This document shows positions 15,207 through 23,386 of a stretch of DNA of 45,857 bases, one piece after another. The position numbers were made by a program, and so were the translations under genes. Source of the DNA: Methanobacterium sp. Lineage in GTDB: Archaea; Methanobacteriota; Methanobacteria; Methanobacteriales; Methanobacteriaceae. The first letter of the stretch is position 1; each line of letters begins with the position of its first letter. The notes below the pieces were generated by a model. The model saw nothing but the letters and a program-made list of their open reading frames with translations, had not been told where the DNA came from and ran no database searches. The stretch is from contig JAVSLW010000002.1 of assembly GCA_039666455.1 (NCBI GenBank), forward strand, positions 1 through 45,857, read 5' to 3'.

Positions 15207-17015
15207 ATGCTTAGTATAATAATTCCAACATATAATGAGGAGAAATACCTCCCTAAACTACTTCAAAGTATAAAAGATCAGAATTTCTCTGATTATGAAG
15301 TTATTGTAGCAGATGCCGAATCAACAGACAATACGCGAAAAATAGCGAAATCTTATGGATGTAAAGTTGTAAAAGGTGGATCTCCTGCTACTGGTAGAAA
15401 TAATGGTGCAAAAGCTGCTCGTGGAGAATATTTACTATTTTTAGACGCAGATGTTATACTGACTGAAGGATATCTTGAATCTGCTTTAAATGAATTTATA
15501 GAAAATAATCAGGGAATAGGTATAACACAGCTAATGCCTTTAAGTGAAAAAAAGAAGGATAAAATACTGCACGATTTTGCTAATCTTTTCATGAGGGGCG
15601 TAGAATCAATAAAGCCTCATGGAGCTGGATGTTACGGCATTTTAACCACAAAAAAGCTTCATGAAGAGGTGGGTGGTTTTGATGAAACATATGATTTTGG
15701 AGAAGACAGCAACTACATTGAAAAGATAGGGAAAATAAGTTCATTCAAGGTTTTAAGGAAACCTCGACTTCTTATATCTACCCGAAGGCTTGAAAAGGAA
15801 GGACTTGCAACTCTGACAAGGATATATGCAAAAAGCACATTATATGACCTTTTAGGAAAGCGTGTAACTGCAGGAGAGCTTAATTACAATTTTGGCTATG
15901 GTGAAAGCAAAAGGAGAATATTGTATTCTGTGTGTGGAGAAGGAATGGGTCATGCAATACGTAGTTCTGTAATTATAAAACATCTTTTAAAAGATAATGA
16001 AGTGATTATTTTTGCAAGTGGAAAAGCATATGATTTTCTTTCCAAAAAATTTGACAATGTGTATTATATAGAAGGATTTAATACAGTTTACATTGAAAAT
16101 ACTGCAAAATACATGTCCACGTTTCTTGCAGGGCTTAGAAACCTTCCTAAGAGTCTGAAAAATAATATGAAGATTCTTTATAACATTGCCCGTGTATTCA
16201 AGCCTAACATCATAATATCTGATTTTGAAGCCTATTCCAATCTTTTAAGCAAGATAATGGGAATTCCTTTAATCAGTGTGGACAATATTCATGTCATTAC
16301 ACAGTGCAAACTTGAACTTCCTGAAAAATATTATGCAGAAAGGCTTGCAGCACAGGGTGTTATTCATTCATTTATTACACTGCCAAAAAGTTATCTTATA
16401 ACTACTTTTTTCTATCTGGAGGTTAAAAACGATGAAAAAGTATTTTTATATCCTCCAGTACTTAGAAATGAGATTTTAAATCTCAAACCGTTTAACGGAG
16501 ATCATGTACTTGTTTACCAGACAAGTGATTCTAATTCAAGACTTATTGATATTCTTAAATCTTTAGATGAAAAATTTATTATATACGGCTTTGATATTGA
16601 AAAGGAGGAAAAAAATCTTAAATTCAGAAAATTCAATGAAGATAAGTTCTTTAAAGACTTTGAATCATGCAAAGCGGTGGTTGCTAATGGAGGATTTACT
16701 TTAATGAGTGAAGCAATTTATCTTGGAAAGCCAGTTTACACAATTCCTGTTAAAAAGCAGTTTGAACAGACTGTAAATGCAGTATACTTAAAAAAATTGG
16801 GTTATGGTGAATTCCATGAGCAAATATCCAAAGAAAGCTTTGAAAAATTCATATTAAACCTTGATTCATATAGAAATGCACTTAATTCATTTGAACATGA
16901 CCACAATAACAAAATTTTTCATGATCTTGACAAAATAATAGCCAAATATTCTAAAAAATATAAAAATGATCTGTTACAGCATAATCCTGTAGAATCCAGG
17001 GATAATGCAAAATAG
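15207..17015 (+). CDS. GT2-GT28-like fusion glycosyltransferase
   Basis: 602 residues, two glycosyltransferases in one chain. Residues 1-230 are GT-A family 2: SIIIPTYNEE at the start, ADAESTDNTR, the metal-binding DAD at 80-82 and GEDSNYIEKI near 165-173. Residues 238-600 are GT-B: YSVCGEGMGHAIRSSVIIKHLL (240-261, nucleotide-sugar transferase glycine motif), SDFEAYSNLLSKIMGIPLISVDN, and the C-terminal ANGGFTLMSEAIYLGKPVYTIP that binds the sugar nucleotide. This half looks like the MJ1255-type/MurG-related family. No transmembrane helix is seen, so it is cytosolic or peripheral. It probably adds sugars in surface glycan or glycolipid synthesis. The ATG lacks a ribosome binding site. Confidence 0.82.
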   Translation: MLSIIIPTYNEEKYLPKLLQSIKDQNFSDYEVIVADAESTDNTRKIAKSYGCKVVKGGSPATGRNNGAKAARGEYLLFLDADVILTEGYLESALNEFIENNQGIGITQLMPLSEKKKDKILHDFANLFMRGVESIKPHGAGCYGILTTKKLHEEVGGFDETYDFGEDSNYIEKIGKISSFKVLRKPRLLISTRRLEKEGLATLTRIYAKSTLYDLLGKRVTAGELNYNFGYGESKRRILYSVCGEGMGHAIRSSVIIKHLLKDNEVIIFASGKAYDFLSKKFDNVYYIEGFNTVYIENTAKYMSTFLAGLRNLPKSLKNNMKILYNIARVFKPNIIISDFEAYSNLLSKIMGIPLISVDNIHVITQCKLELPEKYYAERLAAQGVIHSFITLPKSYLITTFFYLEVKNDEKVFLYPPVLRNEILNLKPFNGDHVLVYQTSDSNSRLIDILKSLDEKFIIYGFDIEKEEKNLKFRKFNEDKFFKDFESCKAVVANGGFTLMSEAIYLGKPVYTIPVKKQFEQTVNAVYLKKLGYGEFHEQISKESFEKFILNLDSYRNALNSFEHDHNNKIFHDLDKIIAKYSKKYKNDLLQHNPVESRDNAK

Positions 17016-17037
17016 CTTAATATTTCAGGTCTACTTT

Positions 17038-17385
17038 TTATAATTTCTTATAATCATCTAAAACTTTTTCAATAAGTGGTTTTATTGCAGGTATATCCTC
17101 GATAACCGTTAACCAGACTCTTTCAAGATTAATACCAAAATAGAAATGAATAACTTTATCTCTCATACCTGCCATGTCTTTCCATGGAATTTCAAGATAT
17201 TTGCATCTCATAGAATACGGTATGTGCTTTGCCGCCTCTCCTATTATTTCAATACACCTTATTACTGCAAAATGGGTTTTTTCATCACTAACAAAGTCAT
17301 CATAACCCATCCCAGTTGTGAACGTTTCAATGCGTTCCATATTCTCAAGGATATCTTTTAAATAGATTGAAATATCCCTTTTCAT
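17038..17385 (-). CDS. hepT: HepT-type RNase toxin (DUF86)
   Basis: 115 residues, all alpha, with the HepT active-site motif R-x4-H-x-Y present as RDKVIHFY (near residue 77). HepT toxins of the HEPN superfamily cleave RNA and are neutralised by the MntA nucleotidyltransferase, which adds AMP to the tyrosine. Its ATG overlaps the mntA stop by four bases (ATGA), and GAGGTAAG inside the end of mntA serves as its ribosome binding site. Strict coupling of antitoxin then toxin is typical for this system. Confidence 0.9.
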   Translation of the reverse strand: MKRDISIYLKDILENMERIETFTTGMGYDDFVSDEKTHFAVIRCIEIIGEAAKHIPYSMRCKYLEIPWKDMAGMRDKVIHFYFGINLERVWLTVIEDIPAIKPLIEKVLDDYKKL

Positions 17386-17675
17386 ATATAACTTACCTCA
17401 TTAAGAATATTGTCCCTCAGTTCAGGCCTAATATCATTTTCAGGAACAACATCCACTTTAACGCCAGTGATATCCTTTAAAAAATTTTCAAAACTTACTA
17501 ATTTTAGCAAGCTCACAGGTTCACCAAACTCAACAAGTATATCTACATCACTATCTTCTTTCTGTTCTCCTCTAACGTAAGAACCAAATATTCCAATCTT
17601 TTTTACTTTATACCTGCTTTTTATTTTTTTCTTGTTTTTTGCAAGGATTTCCTTTATTTCTTGAAAGGTTTTCAT
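17382..17675 (-). CDS. mntA: MntA-type nucleotidyltransferase antitoxin
   Basis: 97 residues from the ATG at 17675 (an in-frame GTG at 17684 is the alternative; a TGATGTGAT-like site fits 17675 somewhat better). The minimal nucleotidyltransferase motif is GSYVRGEQKEDSDVDILVEF: Gly-Ser followed by Asp-x-Asp. Family antitoxins AMPylate the HepT tyrosine to block the RNase. It lies upstream of hepT in a two-gene operon without other defence genes nearby. All expected catalytic residues of both partners are present, so the module looks functional. Confidence 0.9.
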   Translation of the reverse strand: MKTFQEIKEILAKNKKKIKSRYKVKKIGIFGSYVRGEQKEDSDVDILVEFGEPVSLLKLVSFENFLKDITGVKVDVVPENDIRPELRDNILNEVSYI

Positions 17676-17860
17676 GAAAATCACATCAAGTTCCTGTGAT
17701 TTATCTTTGTTCTATTAATAAATAATTTTTAGGGTAAATATCATGTAACATATATATGATTTAAAATAATATTGGATTATCTGCTCAAGTTGTCATACAA
17801 ATAATATATTTTTGAGGATAGACATTAATTAAGATAATAAATGATAAAATCGGTTTTATA

Positions 17861-19150
17861 ATGAATGAAAACAGAAAATTAAAATCAGGAAAAAACACCA
17901 TCTGCACCAAAGACAGTGAATCTATACAGGGAATGCTTGAATTCTTAACTGAACTTGGTAAAGCCTTAACTTCGGCAGGGATTTCTGTAACAGCCGTACA
18001 ATCAATTTTAGAAGATATTACAGAAGCATATAATATTAAAGCTGAGATTATTGTGCTTCCCACAGTTTTGCTCATAAAACTTGGCGATGAAGAATCAGCT
18101 TCATTGACTGCAGCTAATCAATTACCTGGCTTATTACCTCTGCATCAAGTTTCAAAACTTTATGAGCTAATTTATAAAGCTGAAAAGGCTGAAATATCTC
18201 CAGTTGAAGGAAAAAATCGTGTTAAAGAAATACTTTCTGAAAAACATCGTTTTGGTTCTATAGGAATACTCATAGGTTACATACTATTTGCTATAGGCTT
18301 GGGAATGCTTCTACAGCCCACAGCAGAACAGTTGATTGTATCTGGAGGATCAGGAGCAATTATTGGATTATTGTTAATTTTTAGTAAAGATCGCCCTCGA
18401 TTTACATTTATATTGCCTGTGATCGCTGCATTATTGATTTCTACATTTTTATTTTGGGGAATTAAGGAAGGGTTGATATCAGGAACCATAATAACACTGA
18501 TTCCTGCCCTGGCTTATTTTTTACCGGGCGCTACATTTACAACAGGGACGTTTGAAATTGCATCTGGAAATATAGTTTCTGGCTCAAGCAGAGTCATTTA
18601 CGGTGTGGCAATTCTATTTTTACTCCTTTTTGGAGTTTTAATAGGAATGCAGTTAACAGGTTTGCCTCAACAGGAATTTATAGCTGCTCCCATAACCAAT
18701 ATATTTCAAGGATGGCCGTCTATTACAGGGGTCCTGATTTTTACTATTGGAATGTATTTTTTCATGTCTATACGTGATAAAGACCTGCCATGGATACTTT
18801 TAGTTCTTTACATAGCGTTTTTTGGACAACAGTTTGGAAACTATTTTATTGGAGGATTTTCAGGAGCTTTCTTAGGTTCGCTTTTAATGACCATAAGCGG
18901 GACTCTTGTAGGGCGCTCGCCCCTTAGAACTCCCAGTTTTGTATCAATACTGCCTGCATTCTGGGTTCTGGTGCCCGGATCTTTAGGTTTTATTAGCTTA
19001 GCTTCGCTAATAGGTCAGAACTATTTTTCAGCCATTAACAATCTTATAGTAGTTGTAATGACTGTTGTTGCTATTTCGTTGGGGTTGTTGGTAGGAGCAG
19101 CGATTATTGAGCCTTTGAAACTGGGGAAAATCAAGTCTAAATCGCTGTAG
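17861..19150 (+). CDS. ThrE-type threonine/serine exporter family protein
   Basis: 429 residues. The N-terminal soluble part (about 20-120: LTELGKALTSAGISVTAVQSILEDITEAYNIKAEIIVLPTVLLIKL) and the helices after it match DUF1212 (ThrE-1). The C-terminal half, with about ten hydrophobic segments in all, includes a ThrE-2-like domain. Bacterial ThrE exports threonine and serine by proton antiport; in archaea the substrate is not established. The ALAYFLPGATFTTGTFEIASGNIVSGSSRV segment is the family's conserved loop. It is monocistronic, with a 175-bp upstream gap and a TetR gene downstream that has its own promoter. Confidence 0.85.
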   Translation: MNENRKLKSGKNTICTKDSESIQGMLEFLTELGKALTSAGISVTAVQSILEDITEAYNIKAEIIVLPTVLLIKLGDEESASLTAANQLPGLLPLHQVSKLYELIYKAEKAEISPVEGKNRVKEILSEKHRFGSIGILIGYILFAIGLGMLLQPTAEQLIVSGGSGAIIGLLLIFSKDRPRFTFILPVIAALLISTFLFWGIKEGLISGTIITLIPALAYFLPGATFTTGTFEIASGNIVSGSSRVIYGVAILFLLLFGVLIGMQLTGLPQQEFIAAPITNIFQGWPSITGVLIFTIGMYFFMSIRDKDLPWILLVLYIAFFGQQFGNYFIGGFSGAFLGSLLMTISGTLVGRSPLRTPSFVSILPAFWVLVPGSLGFISLASLIGQNYFSAINNLIVVVMTVVAISLGLLVGAAIIEPLKLGKIKSKSL

Positions 19151-19231
19151 AGCTAAAATTCTTTATAGTTAGAAAATATTCATTAATTCTTCATCACATT
19201 GTGTAATTTTTTCGATGATTTCTCTCCAGTT

Positions 19232-19256
19232 ACCTACCTATCGGTAGGTTTATATA
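19232..19256 (+). promoter_or_regulatory. TetR operator 1 overlapping the TATA box
   Basis: ACCTACC-TATC-GGTAGGT (19232-19249) is a perfect 7-base-arm palindrome. It runs straight into the TATA box TTTATATA (19249-19256) and covers the BRE position. A repressor bound here would block TBP/TFB loading for the downstream tetR gene. Confidence 0.75.
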
Positions 19257-19284
19257 CTGGGATGATCTAATTATGTTTAATGAG

Positions 19285-19298
19285 CTACCTATGGGTAG
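19285..19298 (+). promoter_or_regulatory. TetR operator 2 downstream of the start site
   Basis: CTACC-TATG-GGTAG shares arms and spacing with operator 1. The centres are 51 bp apart, close to five helical turns, so both lie on the same face of the DNA. The expected transcription start lies between the two operators. Confidence 0.7.
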
Positions 19299-19359
19299 GA
19301 TGTAAAACCTGTCCAATGGGGGTATGTGAGGTGATCAGATAGTTGAAACTAAAAATAAT

Positions 19360-20007
19360 ATGAACGTAACAGGTGAAATAACAACAAAAGAACGAATATT
19401 CGAGGCTGCAATTGATTTATTTGCCCAGAATGGATTCGACGCCACATCTATGCGTGAAATAGCAGAAGCAGTGGGCATTAAAAAAGCATCGCTATACAGC
19501 CATTATAAAAGCAAGGATGAGATACTGGAGAAGATCGTTGAATACCCTCTGGCAAGGATGATGGTCATTGCGGATGTAGGAGTTGAAACTGAAGAGTTAA
19601 TTATCACGAGGGGGCTTGAGGGTTTCATGGACTTATCTGGCCAGACATTCACAAGCTGGATGGAAGATCCCTATATGGAAAAGATATTTAGAATCATCCA
19701 CATTGAGCTATACCATAATCAGCAAGCAAAAAAATTCTATTTAGACCTATGGGCTGCAGGATACTCGTTTTGGGAGTCAGCCTTCAGCATAATGATAAAG
19801 CATAAGCTTATCCGCCCGTTTAACCCCAAAATACTGTCCAGAATATTTATATCATTTTTCAAGGGGGCATTAATGGATTATTTCCTTGTACAGTACGATA
19901 ATACCAGCTCATTTCAACAGAAGTACAATACTCAAATCAATGAATTTGTTGTATTTATATTTAACTCGATAAAAATGGGGATAGAGGGGGATTTAAATGA
20001 ATATTAA
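19360..20007 (+). CDS. TetR/AcrR-family transcriptional regulator
   Basis: 215 residues. The N-terminal helix-turn-helix is classic TetR: TKERIFEAAIDLFAQNGFDATSMREIAEAVGIKKASLYSHYKSKDEIL (about 8-56). The C-terminal ligand/dimer domain is aromatic-rich (FRIIHIELYHNQQAKKFYLDLWAAGYSFW) and has no specific signature. It probably represses itself through the two palindromes at 19232 and 19285, and may control the SHOCT-like and flavodoxin genes downstream. The ATG at 19360 is 25 bases from the GAGGTGATC site; an in-frame ATA at 19339 would be better spaced but is a rare start, so I keep the ATG. Confidence 0.88.
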   Translation: MNVTGEITTKERIFEAAIDLFAQNGFDATSMREIAEAVGIKKASLYSHYKSKDEILEKIVEYPLARMMVIADVGVETEELIITRGLEGFMDLSGQTFTSWMEDPYMEKIFRIIHIELYHNQQAKKFYLDLWAAGYSFWESAFSIMIKHKLIRPFNPKILSRIFISFFKGALMDYFLVQYDNTSSFQQKYNTQINEFVVFIFNSIKMGIEGDLNEY

Positions 20008-20030
20008 AAAATAACCTCGAAATACCTGTT

Positions 20031-20053
20031 ATAATTGTTACAGCGACAATTAT
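20031..20053 (+). terminator. Hairpin after tetR
   Basis: ATAATTGT, 7-base loop, ACAATTAT, followed by ATTTTTTGC ten bases later. It lies 24 bases past the tetR stop and before the promoter of the next gene. It could be a terminator or 3'-end hairpin; an operator role cannot be excluded. Confidence 0.4.
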
Positions 20054-20085
20054 AGGGGACATTTTTTGCAATAACATTATATAAC

Positions 20086-20122
20086 CTGTAAATAAGCGGT
20101 TTTAAGGTTACTCAACGAGTAA
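20086..20122 (+). promoter_or_regulatory. Promoter and palindromic operator of the SHOCT-like gene
   Basis: TATA box ATTATATAAC (20086-20095) and, at the expected start site, the perfect palindrome TTACTC-AAC-GAGTAA (20108-20122). The arms differ from the TetR operators, so a different regulator, or the SHOCT-like protein's own pathway, may act here. Confidence 0.5.
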
Positions 20123-20154
20123 TAATGTTTTAAAAATGTTAGGAGGATATTGTA

Positions 20155-20538
20155 ATGCCTAAAAATGTATCAGAAGAAAAAATGCAAATTTTAGAAATGG
20201 TTGAAGAAGGAAAGATTAATACAACAGAAGCAATGGAATTACTTGATGCTTTGGAAAGAAATAATAAGGAACATACGCCTAAAAAAGAAGCTAAATGGTT
20301 GAAAGTTCGAGTTACTACTATGGAAGACAAGCCTAAAGCAAATGTAAAAGTACCATTATCATTGGTTGATGTGGGATTGAAGGTTGCAAAAACATTTGAT
20401 CCTAAATTAAAGGAATCTAAACTTGATAAAATCGATATTGAAGAGATTATAAAGGCCCTTAAGAATGGGGCAGAAGGAAAAATCGTTGATGTGGAAGATG
20501 AAGAAAATCAAACCAAAGTTAAGGTATATGTGGAATAA
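20155..20538 (+). CDS. SHOCT-like domain protein
   Basis: 127 residues, soluble. The N-terminal 35 residues (SEEKMQILEMVEEGKINTTEAMELLDALERNN) match the short helical SHOCT-like/YvlB-LiaX N-terminal domain (xxLxxGxIxxxEAxxLLxAL), usually an oligomerisation or membrane-stress module. The rest (WLKVRVTTMEDKPKANVKVPLSLVDVGLKVAKTF ... VKVYVE) is a small alpha-beta domain seen with it in bacterial stress proteins. The AGGAGGAT site is well placed. It is followed after 33 bp by the membrane flavodoxin, so the two share a transcript. In bacteria such proteins answer envelope stress; this role here is inference. Confidence 0.75.
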   Translation: MPKNVSEEKMQILEMVEEGKINTTEAMELLDALERNNKEHTPKKEAKWLKVRVTTMEDKPKANVKVPLSLVDVGLKVAKTFDPKLKESKLDKIDIEEIIKALKNGAEGKIVDVEDEENQTKVKVYVE

Positions 20539-20571
20539 ATGAATGGAGAATAATGAAACAGAGGAATTTAA

Positions 20572-21135
20572 ATGGATATAATAATAATGGTGGGATTAGC
20601 TATCGGTTTAATTATTGTATTAATAATTGCCGTGGGGGGCTTTATAGCTCTGGATGTGATGAGCTATACAGCCACAGGCAGTGAAACTCTGAATCCTCCG
20701 GGAATACCAGTAGGAAACGCATTGATTGTCTATAATCCGGGTGTTACCGGAGCGGCGAAGAATGCAGCAGATGAAATTGCTATCGATCTGAGATCCAAGG
20801 GTTATAAAGTCGAGCTGGCGGGTGTCAGGAGCGTAATCGCTGCTAATACCTCAGATTATGATATTATTATTGTTGGTGGACCCATGTATTTCGGGAAAAT
20901 AAGCAACTCTATCGACACATACCTGAAAACACTAACTCTGCAGAAAGAAGTAAAGTTAGGAGTATTCGGAACCACTGGCTCAGACCAGTTAGTTGCCGAA
21001 GATTTAGAATCACTTAAAAATCAGGTAGCATCGCTTCAAAGCGGTAAAAATGCCACTATAAAATTGATCCGTGACCGCGATGAGAAAAACGCTGCTCAAG
21101 ACTACGAAGGCTTGGTATTAGCCCTAACGCAATAA
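20572..21135 (+). CDS. Membrane-anchored flavodoxin-domain protein
   Basis: 187 residues. One long N-terminal transmembrane helix (about 4-30) and a flavodoxin-like domain: strand ALIVYNPGVTGAAKNAADEIA (phosphate-loop position, about 49-69), YDIIIVGGPMYFGKISNSIDTYL (about 95-117) and KLGVFGTTGS. The first loop reads NPGVTGAAK instead of the usual T/S-x-T-G-x-T, so FMN binding may be weaker. It sits directly behind the SHOCT-like gene and ahead of ribB and two other flavin genes. Probably a membrane-linked electron carrier or quinone-type reductase; the partner is unknown. Confidence 0.78.
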   Translation: MDIIIMVGLAIGLIIVLIIAVGGFIALDVMSYTATGSETLNPPGIPVGNALIVYNPGVTGAAKNAADEIAIDLRSKGYKVELAGVRSVIAANTSDYDIIIVGGPMYFGKISNSIDTYLKTLTLQKEVKLGVFGTTGSDQLVAEDLESLKNQVASLQSGKNATIKLIRDRDEKNAAQDYEGLVLALTQ

Positions 21136-21209
21136 AAAGATGATGTAAATATGCCATTCATTGTGGACTCCAAAAATAATAAAAACATGTCACTTGGAGT
21201 GATAATTAT

Positions 21210-21946
21210 ATGATTAAAGAGGCAATTAAAGCGTTTAAAAGCGGAGAAATAGTTTTAATATTTGACAATGAAAACAGAGAAAGAGAAACTGATATGATTG
21301 TTTCAGAGAGCATATAACTCCTGAACACATGAAAATAATGAGAAATGACGCTGGAGGACTTTTCTGTGTCCCTATCTCCTCAAAAATTTCAGATAAACTT
21401 GGAATTCCATTCATGATAGATATAATGGAAGCTACAGCCTATAAATACCCTGTTCTCGGTGAATTATCATCAACGGACATTCCTTATGACAATAAATCAG
21501 CATTTTCCATAACAGTAAATCACAGAAAAACTTTTACAGGCATAACTGATAATGACAGGGCCTGTACCATAAAAGAACTTGCTCTCCTATGTAAAAATGA
21601 AGATTACCATAATTTTGGGAAGTATTTCAGAGCTCCAGGACATGTTACACTACTTCGAGCTGCCGAAGGGCACATACTTAAAAGACAGGGCCATACAGAA
21701 ATGAGCATTGCTCTTGCAGAGATGGCAGGAACCACGCCTGTAGCTGTCTGCTGTGAAATGATGGACGACAATACCGGGGACTCCATGACCACTGACGACG
21801 TTGCAAAATACGCCGAAAAAGAAGGATTGCTATTTTTAAGCGGAGATGACCTCATAAAAGCCTATAATGAGTTTAGAAATAAATATCATTTCAAATTACA
21901 TAATGGAAGTCTTAAAGATATGGAATTCGTGAGCACAGGAAATTAA
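21210..21946 (+). pseudogene. ribB: 3,4-dihydroxy-2-butanone 4-phosphate synthase, frameshifted
   Basis: RibB converts ribulose 5-phosphate to the four-carbon precursor of riboflavin. The start is clear (GGAGTGAT site, ATG at 21210, IKEAIKAFKSGEIVLIFDNENRERETDMIV with the acidic metal-binding E-x-E-x-D). After MIVS the frame runs into a TAA at 21315. The rest continues one frame over as EHITPEHMKIMRNDAGGLFCVPI ... FRAPGHVTLLRAAEGHILKRQGHTEMSIALAEMAG, with conserved residues intact to the natural end. One base is missing near 21303-21310. Everything else looks healthy, so this is a very recent mutation or a sequencing error. If real, the cell needs another RibB. Confidence 0.85.
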
Positions 21947-21972
21947 AATTAGATAAATAGGATGAAAATGCT

Positions 21973-22761
21973 ATGTTAACTAAAATATGCTATTTTACGG
22001 GGACTGGTAACTCTTTAGCAGTGGCCAGAAATATTGCAGATGAACTTGGTGATACAGAGCTTATATCAATTCCTAAAGTTATAAATGAAGATATAAGCTC
22101 AGATACACCTAAAATAGGTCTTGTTTTCCCAGTGTACATGTGGGGGATGCCTAATATGGTGGTTGAATTTGTAAGTAAACTAAATGTAACTGAAGATCAG
22201 TATGTTTTTTCTGTGGCAACATGCACAGGTCAACCAGGTGAAACATTGATCCAATTACAAAAAATGCTGCAAGCGAAAGGTACAGACCTTCAAGCAGGCT
22301 TTGCTGTAAGGGAAGCTTCAAACACCATTCAGGAAGACAATATTTTCATTAAAATAGCCCGGTTAATTGAAAGAAATAGTAAAATATCTAAATCAGGAAA
22401 AGAAAGGCTTTCAGAGATTGTAGATGTAATAAGAAATAAAAAGGAACATAAACCAGAAATAAGTTCCATGCTGCTTAATAAATTTGGAAACTTAATATAT
22501 GGAATGGCTATTAACCGTATAAATACAATGGGTCAATTCTGGGTTAATAAAAACTGTAATTTATGCTTAAACTGTCAACGAATCTGTCCAAGCAATAATA
22601 TTGAAATAAGGAATGATAAACCCTATTGGAATCAAAAATGTGAATTTTGTCAGGCATGTATCCAGTGGTGCCCTAAGGAAGCGATTCATATTGAAAATGA
22701 AGATCCCAAAAGACGCTATCATAATCCTGGAGTGAATTTAGCGGATCTTCTTTTGAGGTGA
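21973..22761 (+). CDS. EFR1-type flavodoxin-ferredoxin fusion
   Basis: 262 residues. The N-terminal flavodoxin-like domain has the FMN phosphate loop FTGTGNSLAVA (residues 8-18) and VFPVYMWGMPNMVVEF (about 50-65). The C-terminal domain has two [4Fe-4S] motifs, CNLCLNCQRICP (about 196-207) and CEFCQACIQWCP (about 220-231). This is the EFR1 architecture, common in methanogens and anaerobes: a cytosolic electron-transfer protein linking flavin and ferredoxin pools. It sits between ribB and the FMN reductase in the same direction; its TGA stop overlaps the GAGGTGAT site of the reductase gene. Confidence 0.88.
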   Translation: MLTKICYFTGTGNSLAVARNIADELGDTELISIPKVINEDISSDTPKIGLVFPVYMWGMPNMVVEFVSKLNVTEDQYVFSVATCTGQPGETLIQLQKMLQAKGTDLQAGFAVREASNTIQEDNIFIKIARLIERNSKISKSGKERLSEIVDVIRNKKEHKPEISSMLLNKFGNLIYGMAINRINTMGQFWVNKNCNLCLNCQRICPSNNIEIRNDKPYWNQKCEFCQACIQWCPKEAIHIENEDPKRRYHNPGVNLADLLLR

Positions 22762-22795
22762 TAATGTGAAAGTACTTGCAATAATGGGAAGCCGT

Positions 22796-22843
22796 CAAAA
22801 AAAATCTACGATTTTTTTTGGGCGTCAAAATCATAGATTTTGA
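22796..22843. repeat. Palindrome pair inserted in the reductase 5' end
   Basis: CAAAAAAAATC-TAC-GATTTTTTTTG (about 22796-22820) and TCAAAATC-ATA-GATTTTGA (22825-22843), joined by GGCG. About 55 bases separate the two halves of the conserved GS-PRKKGNT loop, which gives the approximate insertion size. This is an out-of-frame copy of the window's palindromic element. Confidence 0.8.
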
Positions 22844-23340
22844 CAGTCCTAGAAAGAAAGGTAACACTTACGAACTCACCAGAAGAGTCGAAGAGCGTAT
22901 GAAACAACTTGGAGATGTGGAATTTGAGTATGTGTTTTTAAAGGATCTTGATCTTAAAACATGTCTTGGTTGTCAGGTTTGCTTTAATAAAGGCGAAGAA
23001 TTATGCCCTTTAAAAGATGACCGGGCGATGCTTGAAGAAAAAATGCAAAACGCTGATGGAGTCATTTTTACCTCTCCAAATTATGTATTCAATGTTTCAG
23101 GCCTTATGAAGAACTTTATAGACCGATTTGGTTATGTATGTCATCGTCCGCGCTTTTTTAAAAGTGCAATGGTCTTAACCACTTCTGGTATTGGAGGATC
23201 AAAATTAATGTTATTGCCTTTCTCAATTGCACCCCAAACATGGGGATTCAAGATTGCTCACAGTTTTGGGATTGTAACAAATGGTATCACGGAATATAGT
23301 ACTCCAATAGAAAAAGCTAACAAAAAAATTAACAATGCAT

Positions 23341-23386
23341 TCAAAAAATCCATGATTTTTTGATGTCCGAAAATCGAAGATTTTCG
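23341..23386. repeat. Palindrome pair inserted in the reductase 3' part
   Basis: TCAAAAAATC-CAT-GATTTTTTGA (23341-23363) and CGAAAATC-GAA-GATTTTCG (23368-23386), both perfect, joined by TGTC. This is the second out-of-frame copy in the same gene, 46 bases long, the same scale as the 48-bp unit at 45594-45857. Confidence 0.8.

Noticed and set aside
17038..17684. HepT/MntA as part of a larger defence island
   Set aside because: Only the two-gene module is present; the neighbours are a glycosyltransferase and an exporter, with no restriction, CRISPR or other defence genes.
20031..20053. Hairpin after tetR as a third TetR operator
   Set aside because: Its arms (ATAATTGT/ACAATTAT) share nothing with the ACCTACC operators.
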